NCBI GenBank assembly: GCA_016550485.1
Contig: JABXGV010000048.1
Location: 1 to 12,035 of the forward strand
Direction of reading: 5' to 3'
DNA from: an archaeon
GTDB taxonomy: Archaea > Asgardarchaeota > Hermodarchaeia > Hermodarchaeales > Hermodarchaeaceae
Length of the DNA: 12,035 nucleotides
Positions 1-6,818 of the stretch are shown here, in pieces. The notes beneath the pieces are model-generated. The model worked only from the letters and a program-made list of their open reading frames with translations, was not told where the DNA came from and did no database searches. The first letter of the stretch is position 1, and each line of letters opens with the position of its first letter. Position numbers and translations under genes: made by a program.

Positions 1-1488
1 ATGCTGCTTGGATAGATCCTGTTGGAGTGACTCAAGGAGTGTACGCAATGCAGCCAACTGATCGAGATATGTCTGACTAACTTGAGCGCCAAGTGTCTCG
101 TTTACAGAGTCAAGTAGTTTCTCATATTCCGCTGACGCTTGTTGTGTTAGTCTTGTCATCGATTCCTGGATTCTAGTTAAGTAGCTAGTCGTTAATGTTT
201 CAGGTGAAAACAGGGGGGCTGCATTTTCTGTTTTTAACTGTATCAAGCTTTGTGAGTATTCCCTAATGGCTTTCTGAAGGTTCTTTGTGAGGAGTTCACT
301 AATTTCAGTAGCATCCTTAATTGATTTGCTGATCGCAGCATCTATATTTGCGACTATTTGGTTTGCCGTTAGGGTTAATTGTTCAAGTTCTTCGCTGTGT
401 GTTTTGGTGACCTCTGATATCAACTGATCCAGTAATTCTACTCTTTTGTTTCCTGTTTCACTTATTTGCTGGTTAACTTGTTTTGTGATAGTTGATGTTA
501 CTTGAGTTTGGTATTTCTGCCACTCACTGAGAGTTTTGTTCTGTGATTCATCAAAATCTTCAAGGGTTTCGGTTATGTCTGTAGTAATCTGCTGTATTTC
601 TTTTTGTATTTGTTTTCGACTTGAGGTAAAATCACTTTTAATGGTGCTCATACTTTCTTCAATGATTTTTTGTATTCCCGCTTTTGGTGTGAGAAGTTGT
701 GCCTTTAGGTCAGTAGACGCTGTTTCTAGATATTGAAGAAGTCTAGTGCTAGCTGTTACCAAAGTCTTTTCTGCAGTTTCTCCTTGTTTTGCGATGACTT
801 GATGACCTGTCTTGAGGTTCTTTGTGAGGGTTTCTTGTAGTTGTTTCATTCCTTTCAGAATGGATTTCTGAAATGCTTGTAAGGCTAGTTGAGTTTGGTC
901 TGAGAGTTTGTTAGTACCTGAGTTGGAAAATTCTGATAATGTATCCTCTAACTCCTGGGTAGTGGTTTTCAGCATATTTTTCGTTGAGGCCACTGTCTCT
1001 GCAACAGTTCTACTCTGTTCATTTCTCCATTTTTCTAAATTCTGTATTATCTTTGTAGTAATCTGCTCTAATCTCGATTTTATCTCCGATGACGTTTTCT
1101 CTTTATTCGTCAGAAGAGTCCCTTGGAGGTTAGCAATATGCGTCTTAAAATCCTGAATTGTATCAGCGAACACCTTGTAAGGTGCCAAGGCAAAGTATCG
1201 ATTTACTATTCCTCCTACAACCCTCACTAGCCGTTTCTCTGTAAGTACTTTGAGAACCGAGTCAACTTGCTCGTGGGGTAAACCTGAATAATAGGACACT
1301 TCACTTGGTGTTAGTTGACCCATTAGAAGCAAAGAAATGTAGGTTTCTGCCTCTGAGGCAGATAAACGAAATTGCTTCTGTAAAATTTCTGACAGAACTT
1401 TTCCTTTTTGGGTTCTTTCTTGGGTCTTCGGAGGGGTTTCAGGTTCTTGAGGCACCAATTTCTTCACCACATTCTGGGCTGATGTCAT
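1..1488 (-). CDS. TrmB-type winged-helix protein with a very long coiled coil (3' end outside window)
   Basis: The frame is open through all 496 codons from the ATG at 1488 to the window edge, so the C-terminus is missing. Residues 1-32 are a polar, Pro/Glu/Lys/Gln/Thr-rich tail. Residues about 33-108 fit a TrmB-type winged helix: LSASEAETYISLLLMG, then SEVSYYSGLPHEQVDSVLKV as the recognition region, a wing, and the RYFALAP ending common in TrmB proteins. From about 110 to 496 the chain is almost unbroken predicted helix, rich in Gln, Thr, Ser, Lys and Glu, with hydrophobic residues in heptad-like spacing and no cysteine. It recalls chemoreceptor or apolipoprotein-type helical rods more than a sugar-binding TrmB effector domain. 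Short motifs recur (LTKNLK/LTKNLQ; EQITTKI/QQITTDI). Family knowledge supports DNA binding by the N-terminal domain; the role of the rod is unknown. It has its own promoter and the downstream context is out of view. Confidence 0.8.
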   Translation of the reverse strand, partial: MTSAQNVVKKLVPQEPETPPKTQERTQKGKVLSEILQKQFRLSASEAETYISLLLMGQLTPSEVSYYSGLPHEQVDSVLKVLTEKRLVRVVGGIVNRYFALAPYKVFADTIQDFKTHIANLQGTLLTNKEKTSSEIKSRLEQITTKIIQNLEKWRNEQSRTVAETVASTKNMLKTTTQELEDTLSEFSNSGTNKLSDQTQLALQAFQKSILKGMKQLQETLTKNLKTGHQVIAKQGETAEKTLVTASTRLLQYLETASTDLKAQLLTPKAGIQKIIEESMSTIKSDFTSSRKQIQKEIQQITTDITETLEDFDESQNKTLSEWQKYQTQVTSTITKQVNQQISETGNKRVELLDQLISEVTKTHSEELEQLTLTANQIVANIDAAISKSIKDATEISELLTKNLQKAIREYSQSLIQLKTENAAPLFSPETLTTSYLTRIQESMTRLTQQASAEYEKLLDSVNETLGAQVSQTYLDQLAALRTLLESLQQDLSKQH

Positions 1489-1528
1489 TTATAGAAATTT
1501 AAACCTAGAAGCCTAGTTTCACGCTCCC

Positions 1529-1538
1529 TATTAATTAA
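1529..1538 (-). promoter_or_regulatory. Probable TATA box of the winged-helix/coiled-coil gene
   Basis: On the minus strand the sequence TTAATTAATA lies about 41-50 bases upstream of the ATG at 1488. With the usual archaeal spacing of about 26 bases from TATA centre to start site, transcription would begin near 1507 and leave a leader of roughly 20 bases. No clear Shine-Dalgarno sequence is visible in it. The call is by resemblance and position only. Confidence 0.45.
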
Positions 1539-1570
1539 GATGGCGCCAACTACCTTCAACAATGTGCTGC

Positions 1571-1597
1571 GAAAAGAAGCCCCAGTCATCACTGGGG
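1571..1597 (-). terminator. Hairpin plus T-rich tract after the aminotransferase gene
   Basis: Read on the minus strand, a perfect 7-bp stem (CCCCAGT/ACTGGGG, positions 1580-1586 paired with 1591-1597) closes a 4-base loop and is followed at once by TTCTTTTC (1571-1578). It starts about 40 bases beyond the aminotransferase stop codon and lies before the next gene's promoter, where a terminator is expected. Archaeal RNA polymerase stops mainly on T-rich tracts, so the stem may instead serve as a 3' end stabiliser. Confidence 0.55.
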
Positions 1598-1637
1598 GCG
1601 AATTAAATTAATATTTCTAGTCCTTGGTACACAGCAT

Positions 1638-2816
1638 TTAGTCGATTTCTTTTAGCATTTGTTCTTGGGCGGCAGACACACCGGCACCTAAGGATAATGG
1701 AAACCCAAGATGCTTCAATGTAACCTCTATTAGCGTCATCGTAGTCAAAACATCTCTTTCCGTACAAATGTTCATGTGATTCGTACGAAAGATTTTGCCC
1801 TTTACAGGACCTTGACCACCAGCGATAAGGATGCCAAATCGGCGGATAAAGTTTCTGAACTCGGAATCCTTTATTCCTTGAGGGTATTTGACCGCAGTCA
1901 CGGTATTCGAATAATAGTTCGGATCCGCGAGCAATTCCAAACCCATACCCAAGTACCCTGCTCGAGTAATCCTGCCAAGTCGCCTATGCCGCTCAACTCG
2001 TTGCTCATAACCCTCCTCAAACATCATGGTTAATGACTCGTGAAGTCCATACAGGAGACTGACTGCTGAAGTGAATGGAGAATCGCCGCTACTATCGAAC
2101 CGTTTTTTCGATTTAACGAGGTCGAAGTAGTAGCTTGGGAGCTTCTTTTTTCGAGCTTGTATTTTTTCCCACCCTCTCGAACCAACCCAGATAGCCCCTA
2201 GCCCTGGTGGTACACCTAAACATTTCTGGCTACCAGTAACTAGCACATCAAAGTTCCATTTATCTGGGTAAACATAATCGCCGCCAACTGATGTAATTCC
2301 ATCTACAATGAGAAGTCTACCATGTTTGCGGACTACACGGCCAATTTCCTCTGCTGGATTAAGCACCGCTGTTGAAGTTTCATTATGGCAGATCGTTACA
2401 GCCTTGATGTCTTCATCTGACTCTAGCGACTCTGCTATTGCTTCAGGGTTTGCAGCCTGACCATACTCGTATGTTAATTGGGCGGATTCGATGCCGTAGG
2501 CTTTTGATAATTCAAACCATCGCTCGCTGAACTTTCCGTTTACTACATTAAGCACTTTATCTCTAGGTTCTAGTACGTTAGCTATAGCTGCCTCCATTGC
2601 CGCTGTTCCAGAACCTGCAAAGAGATACACGTCTTCTTTTGTGTGTAGAAGTTGCTTAAGCAGTTCAACTGTATTCTTATATTGGCTTTGATATTCCTTT
2701 GTGCGATGGCCGTACAGTACCCTTGACATCGCGCGATAGACGCGAGGGTGTACTGGAACTGGACCTGGAATCATTAAAAGCGTTAATTCTTCATCAACGG
2801 GCATCAAAAACACCAT
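1638..2816 (-). CDS. Class V PLP-dependent aminotransferase (serine-pyruvate/alanine-glyoxylate type)
   Basis: This 392-residue protein has the usual length of the AGT/SPT branch of fold-type I aminotransferases, which swap amino groups between alanine, serine or aspartate and a 2-oxo acid such as glyoxylate or pyruvate in the cytosol. Visible landmarks are the N-terminal PGPVPVHPRV motif, the phosphate loop GSGTAAMEA at 68-76, HNETSTAVL at 144-152, Asp172 in IVDGITSVGG (pairs with the PLP pyridine nitrogen) and the PLP lysine Lys198 in TGSQKCLGVPPG. GKIFR ending at Arg344 matches the substrate-carboxylate arginine of human AGT. The exact amino donor cannot be read from sequence; several archaeal members are aspartate aminotransferases. 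The start is uncertain: an ATG at 2804 (residue 5) has GGTG 8 bases upstream. It lies 103 bp downstream of the aldehyde dehydrogenase gene, same strand. Confidence 0.88.
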   Translation of the reverse strand: MVFLMPVDEELTLLMIPGPVPVHPRVYRAMSRVLYGHRTKEYQSQYKNTVELLKQLLHTKEDVYLFAGSGTAAMEAAIANVLEPRDKVLNVVNGKFSERWFELSKAYGIESAQLTYEYGQAANPEAIAESLESDEDIKAVTICHNETSTAVLNPAEEIGRVVRKHGRLLIVDGITSVGGDYVYPDKWNFDVLVTGSQKCLGVPPGLGAIWVGSRGWEKIQARKKKLPSYYFDLVKSKKRFDSSGDSPFTSAVSLLYGLHESLTMMFEEGYEQRVERHRRLGRITRAGYLGMGLELLADPNYYSNTVTAVKYPQGIKDSEFRNFIRRFGILIAGGQGPVKGKIFRTNHMNICTERDVLTTMTLIEVTLKHLGFPLSLGAGVSAAQEQMLKEID

Positions 2817-2890
2817 CGTTGAATTATGGTTTTCAGCTTAACCTTGAACGCTAAAAGCCTTTGTGTTCTTGAAAGTAGTTTTCCCCTAAT

Positions 2891-2901
2891 CGAATAAATT
2901 T
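2891..2901 (-). promoter_or_regulatory. Possible TATA element for the aminotransferase gene
   Basis: The 103-bp gap between the aldehyde dehydrogenase stop and the aminotransferase start contains AAATTTATTCG on the minus strand, about 75 bases upstream of the ATG. This would give a leader of about 50 bases. The gap is long enough for a separate promoter, but AT-rich strings are common here and co-transcription with the aldehyde dehydrogenase is equally possible. Confidence 0.25.
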
Positions 2902-2919
2902 CAGAAGTAACTAATTTAT

Positions 2920-4578
2920 CTAAGCGGGAAAGTGGCGATATTTGAGATACGTGAGTGCCTCGTAGAAATATTTCCCACCAAAGACTCCACTAGTCTTCAA
3001 GCCTCCTAGATGTGGGTAAAATGTATCGAAGTGAAGATGATCCGTATTCACTGCGACCCCCGGCGCCTCAATTTCATCAAAGAACCGTTGGCAGATAGTT
3101 GGGTCATCACTATACACTGAGGTTCTAAGGCCATAAGGTGAATTATTCGCTTGAGAAATCGCTTGGTCAAAATTCTTTATTTTCATAATGGGCAGGACAG
3201 GACCAAAGGTTTCGTGGTACCACATTTTACATTCAAGGGGGACGTCACTTAGAATGGTTGGCTTGTAAAATAATCCTGCATCGTCCCCTTCACCATGGAC
3301 ATCGATTCGATATCCTCCGGTTTCTAGTTTTGCTCCCTTCTTTAAAGCTTCCTCGGTCATGTCGGTAATTTGGTAGAGCGCTCGGCTACCTAGCACAGGC
3401 AAATCTGTCCGGGAATCTGCGGGAACCCCCACCTTCAACTGCTCACTTTTCTCAATAAGAGTCTCAACAAATTCGTCGTAAATAGCTTCGTGGAGGAAGA
3501 GCCGCTTTGCCGCTAAACAGATCTGTCCAGAGCCAAAGAACCGGGCATGGGTGATGAAGTCCGCAACTCGGTCGATATCAACATCTTTCCATACAAGGCT
3601 TGCCCCACTCCCGGCCAATTCGGGGATAAAATGCATGCCCCGCCTGATAGCTTGCGACATGAGCTGCAACCCGACATCGGAGTCACCGTAGTACACCATC
3701 GCGTTCAAGGGAGATTCATTAATCATGTAATTCGCGATTGGTCGTGCCGGTCCAATGATAGCTTGGAAGGTGCTGGTGGGGAAGTCTAATTCTTCCATGA
3801 CGTTTCGAAGCACATAGGCTAGTTCCATATTCGTGAGTGGCATCCTCGCGGGTGTTCGCGTAACGTTAGCGTTCCCAGCGTAATACGAGGAGACAATAGC
3901 CATGAATCCGAGGCCTAAGGCTGCATTATATGGTGGAAATATGCCGACCGCCCCAAAGGGGAATCGATACAACATGGTTTTCTCCCCTCTTACGCTGCAG
4001 GGTATCTCCTTTGGCCCTAGCCTTTCAGTGATGAATTTCGCCTTCGCTTTGCAGAGAGTCTTAAAAGTCGTGTTCGCTTGCCAATCAAAGAGTTTTACAG
4101 GAGTACCTTCTGCGATGGCGATTTCCTTGAATGCATCAAGGTGCTTCCACATGAAATCACTCATCATTGGAATGCTCCGCATGCGGTCGCGGAGAGTGAG
4201 TCCTGCGCCGCTTTTGTGAAGCTCCTTGTGTATTAGCCGTTTTACCCTACTGGCTTCTTCACAGGCGGTGGCAACTTCTCGTACTCCACCAATGGCGTAT
4301 CGGGCAAAGATGATGTCGTCAATCTCGTCCTTTGACGCGGAGGGATAACCATGACAGCGGATGTAATCCTTTAACAATCGGATTTCTGGGGTCTTTTCTG
4401 GGAGTAGACCACCAAAGTATCTCGCGGCAAAGCGGCTCAGTGACCCTTGACTCCTTAATGCCATGGCAAACAACAGGCGGGGATTCTCGATTGCCAAGTT
4501 CATATTCGGGAATCGACCGGTTTTTTCTGCGTCTAGGCTCGTGATTTCTCCTTTAATGAGATGACCAAAGAACCGCAT
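2920..4578 (-). CDS. Aldehyde dehydrogenase superfamily protein, divergent, 552 residues
   Basis: This is an NAD(P)-dependent aldehyde dehydrogenase by its core motifs: FPPYN with Asn218 (oxyanion-type Asn), Glu320 in PELAGSG (general base), Cys354 in GSGQICLAAKR (nucleophile), Glu456 in HETFGPVLP, and NNSPYGL near 478-484. About 130 residues precede the usual core, making it longer than the typical 480-500. The cofactor region departs from consensus: the usual KPSE-type strand reads RTPA (Arg241, Ala244), and the Ser of the FTGS-type turn is Asp299. The substrate cannot be named. The frame stays open upstream to 4812, but that start would run into the divergent gene at 4789 and the extra 78 residues look non-coding. 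I therefore start at the ATG at 4578, preceded by AGGAG (11 bases before the ATG). Its divergent neighbour is an acyl-CoA dehydrogenase fusion, suggesting a fatty or isoprenoid aldehyde, which is inference. Confidence 0.88.
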   Translation of the reverse strand: MRFFGHLIKGEITSLDAEKTGRFPNMNLAIENPRLLFAMALRSQGSLSRFAARYFGGLLPEKTPEIRLLKDYIRCHGYPSASKDEIDDIIFARYAIGGVREVATACEEASRVKRLIHKELHKSGAGLTLRDRMRSIPMMSDFMWKHLDAFKEIAIAEGTPVKLFDWQANTTFKTLCKAKAKFITERLGPKEIPCSVRGEKTMLYRFPFGAVGIFPPYNAALGLGFMAIVSSYYAGNANVTRTPARMPLTNMELAYVLRNVMEELDFPTSTFQAIIGPARPIANYMINESPLNAMVYYGDSDVGLQLMSQAIRRGMHFIPELAGSGASLVWKDVDIDRVADFITHARFFGSGQICLAAKRLFLHEAIYDEFVETLIEKSEQLKVGVPADSRTDLPVLGSRALYQITDMTEEALKKGAKLETGGYRIDVHGEGDDAGLFYKPTILSDVPLECKMWYHETFGPVLPIMKIKNFDQAISQANNSPYGLRTSVYSDDPTICQRFFDEIEAPGVAVNTDHLHFDTFYPHLGGLKTSGVFGGKYFYEALTYLKYRHFPA

Positions 4579-4586
4579 ATTTTCTC

Positions 4587-4606
4587 GTTCTCCTGTTCTA
4601 GAGAAC
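4587..4606. promoter_or_regulatory. Candidate operator: repeated GTTCT with a GTTC/GAAC dyad
   Basis: The sequence reads GTTCTCCT then GTTCTAGAGAAC: a direct repeat of GTTCT eight bases apart, the second copy forming an inverted repeat GTTC-TAGA-GAAC. It sits between the putative TATA box at 4633-4640 and the aldehyde dehydrogenase ATG at 4578, near the predicted transcription start, where a repressor would act. The dyad is short, so chance cannot be ruled out. Confidence 0.3.
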
Positions 4607-4632
4607 CTAGAGCAACTGAAGGAAGGATTCCA

Positions 4633-4640
4633 CTTAATTT
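4633..4640 (-). promoter_or_regulatory. Probable TATA box of the aldehyde dehydrogenase gene
   Basis: On the minus strand GAGAAATTAAG combines a purine-rich stretch resembling a BRE with an AT-rich TATA-like core, about 55-62 bases upstream of the ATG at 4578. The predicted start site near 4610 gives a leader of about 30 bases carrying the AGGAG ribosome binding site. This spacing also supports the shorter start chosen for the gene. Confidence 0.35.
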
Positions 4641-4748
4641 CTCTGTCTTTGTTCCAAAAGTGCAGGGTACAGGAATTCACTCCCTTCAAGGAATACTTTT
4701 GTACAAATAATTGAATACCCACTTCTCTAGCATTAGCTAAACTAGCTC

Positions 4749-4779
4749 TTAATAATCCATTAGCCAGTAGCGTTGGTGA
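4749..4779 (+). promoter_or_regulatory. GGTGA ribosome binding site, with possible TATA box, of the acyl-CoA dehydrogenase fusion
   Basis: GGTGA at 4775-4779 matches the archaeal Shine-Dalgarno consensus and lies 9 bases before the ATG at 4789, which fixes this start. TTAATAAT at 4749-4756 is TATA-like but would place the start site so close to the gene that GGTGA might be excluded. An alternative, ACAAATAATT at 4703-4712, would give a leader of about 50 bases that includes it. The ribosome site is more certain than either TATA assignment. Confidence 0.5.
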
Positions 4780-4788
4780 AGGTTTGTT

Positions 4789-6816
4789 ATGACGCGCATT
4801 AATGATGAACAATTTCTCTATTCACGTGATGAACTCGAATTCCGAGAGAAGGTTCGCAAATGGGTTTCAGCAGAAATCGTACCAATGAAAGAAAAAATCA
4901 CACAAGGCGACTTTGATCATAGGCGCTTCTTTAAGAAATTGGGAGAGTTTGGGCTCGCTGGTCTGCTCATTTCCGAAGAATATGGGGGTTCTGACAAACC
5001 GTTTATGTACCAGCTTATTGCAGGTGAAGAAATCTCCGCAGTATGTCCTGCTGCTACAATGATGTTCGGTTCTAGCTGCACATTAAGCGCAATCCCGATT
5101 CTACGATTTGGTACTGAGGAACAGAAACTAAAATACCTCAACCCCCTCGCCGAAGGCGAGAAAATTGGTGCTATAGCTATAACCGAGCCCAAAGTCGGGA
5201 GTGATACAGCAGGGATGGAAACATCAGCAGTTTGGAGCGAGGAGGAACAATGCTGGATTTTAAATGGTGAGAAGCGCTACATCACAAACGGCAGTATTGC
5301 AGATCAAATCGTTGTCTTCGCCATTACCGACCCTAACGTGGATAGTAAAAGCGGGATGTCAGCATTCATCATTGAAACGTCATGGGATGGTTTTTCTGCC
5401 ATAAAGGATTACACGCTCATGGGGCGAAAAGGCGTTCCCAACTCTCATCTTCAATTCAAGGATGTGAGGGTTCCTAAGGAGAACCTCTTAGGCAAATTAA
5501 ATCAAGGCTTTCTAATCTTGATGGACGAGTTGGATTCTGAACGGATTGGTATCGCAGCGGAAGCCCTTGGGTGCATGCGAACCCCATTTGAAGTGGCTGT
5601 AAAATATTCACAAGAAAGAGTGCAGTTTGATCGCCCTATTTCTCGCTTCGAAGGGGTGTCCTTTAAGATTGCTGACATGGCGACAAAAATTCGAGCCTCA
5701 CGGCTACTTGTAGCGAGCGCTGCAAGAATGATTGAGAAAGGGCTTCCTTGCACAAAAGAAGCTACGATGGCTAAGCTCTTCGCCACAGAAGCGTCAGTGG
5801 AAGTGTGTGACCTAGCAATCCAGATTTGCGGTGGTGCTGGCTATGTTGAAGATTTCTATCCGCTTAGCCAGTTTTACTTGGATGCTCGGTTAGGAACTAT
5901 TGGTGGCGGAACATCTGAAATAATGCGTTTTCTGATTCAAAGAGAAATTTACATTGAAGAGAAACGGGAAGCAGCACTGCAAACCGACAGAACCGCTTTT
6001 GAGGCAATCGATTTTGATACACTAATGACCGCAATTCCTAATGGGTTTCGGTCAGAGCGCGCCAAAGGTGTTTCAGCAAAAATCCTATTCGTCTTCTCTG
6101 ATCATGAACCATGGCTACTCACGATTAGGAACCAAACTTGCTCAGTTAAACAAACAAAGATAAAAAAACCAACAATGACTATAAAAACAGATTCAGCGAC
6201 ATGGCGAGATATCCTTCTCGGAAAACTTGACGCAATGCAAGCGATGATGGCCAAGAGGGTCGTTATCGACACCGAAGATATGGACTTGTTGATGAAGTTC
6301 GCCCGAATGTTTAAGTTCACTCCAAAGATATTTCAAGGGCTGGTTCCTGATTCTACTTCGATAACTGCGTCAGTAGCTGAAAATCCGTCTTTTACACTCG
6401 GTAAAAGTATAGATGAAATAAGAATCGGAGAGGCTGCTCAAGGAATAATGAAGGTTACAGAAGAACACATTGAATTATACGCAAAGATGTCAGGCGATTA
6501 CAACCCTCTTCATATGAATCAAGAATATGCAGCAACCACGATTTTTGGAAGAAGGATTGCTCACGGTCCGATAGGAGGTGCCCTAGTGGCACGCGTGATT
6601 GGAATGAAACTCCCCGGATTAGGCACCCTTGCTTATAATTTGAAGGTGAATTTCACAGCTCCTGTATACCCCGGAGACGAGATTACAGCGATTATAGAAG
6701 TGACAGAAAAAATACCTGAAAAAAACTTGGTGCGATTGAGTTTCCGGGTACTAAACCAAGATAAACTTGAAGTTATAAATGGATATGCAAACGTGTTACC
6801 ACCAGTAAAGGACTAG
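4789..6816 (+). CDS. Three-domain fusion: acyl-CoA dehydrogenase, SCP2 lipid-binding domain, MaoC-type enoyl-CoA hydratase
   Basis: Residues about 8-388 are a complete FAD-dependent acyl-CoA dehydrogenase: AITEPKVGSDTAGM at 130-143, ERVQFDRPI at 276-284, QICGGAGYVED at 345-355 and GGGTSEIMR at 372-380. The usual catalytic Glu before GGT/GGGT is Gly373. Glu251 in DSERIGIAAEALG occupies the helix-G position used by isovaleryl-CoA and long-chain dehydrogenases, so the enzyme is probably active. Residues about 403-515 fit an SCP2 (sterol carrier) domain: WLLTIRN, then SATWRDILLGKLDAM, then an amphipathic stretch ending LLMKFARMFKF. Residues about 538-672 are a single hot-dog MaoC domain with the R-hydratase signature SGDYNPLH (Asp570, His575 catalytic) followed by RRIAHGPIGGAL. 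Together they would desaturate an acyl-CoA and hydrate the product to (R)-3-hydroxyacyl-CoA. There is no internal stop or start-like junction. The next gene begins two bases after the stop, implying an operon. Confidence 0.9.
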   Translation: MTRINDEQFLYSRDELEFREKVRKWVSAEIVPMKEKITQGDFDHRRFFKKLGEFGLAGLLISEEYGGSDKPFMYQLIAGEEISAVCPAATMMFGSSCTLSAIPILRFGTEEQKLKYLNPLAEGEKIGAIAITEPKVGSDTAGMETSAVWSEEEQCWILNGEKRYITNGSIADQIVVFAITDPNVDSKSGMSAFIIETSWDGFSAIKDYTLMGRKGVPNSHLQFKDVRVPKENLLGKLNQGFLILMDELDSERIGIAAEALGCMRTPFEVAVKYSQERVQFDRPISRFEGVSFKIADMATKIRASRLLVASAARMIEKGLPCTKEATMAKLFATEASVEVCDLAIQICGGAGYVEDFYPLSQFYLDARLGTIGGGTSEIMRFLIQREIYIEEKREAALQTDRTAFEAIDFDTLMTAIPNGFRSERAKGVSAKILFVFSDHEPWLLTIRNQTCSVKQTKIKKPTMTIKTDSATWRDILLGKLDAMQAMMAKRVVIDTEDMDLLMKFARMFKFTPKIFQGLVPDSTSITASVAENPSFTLGKSIDEIRIGEAAQGIMKVTEEHIELYAKMSGDYNPLHMNQEYAATTIFGRRIAHGPIGGALVARVIGMKLPGLGTLAYNLKVNFTAPVYPGDEITAIIEVTEKIPEKNLVRLSFRVLNQDKLEVINGYANVLPPVKD

Positions 6817-6818
6817 TA

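Noticed and set aside
536..1502. Several short plus-strand frames of 65-82 codons across the left edge
   Set aside because: They are opposite the coiled-coil coding region. Their Ser/Cys/Val/Phe-rich composition is what antisense reading of Gln/Thr/Lys-rich helix gives.
3902..4219. A 105-codon plus-strand frame inside the aldehyde dehydrogenase gene
   Set aside because: It lies opposite conserved aldehyde dehydrogenase sequence and is an antisense shadow.
4579..4812. Upstream extension of the aldehyde dehydrogenase frame by 78 codons to an ATG at 4812
   Set aside because: It would overlap the divergent gene's start by 24 bases and cross its promoter. The added residues resemble no domain, and a plausible ribosome site precedes the internal ATG at 4578.
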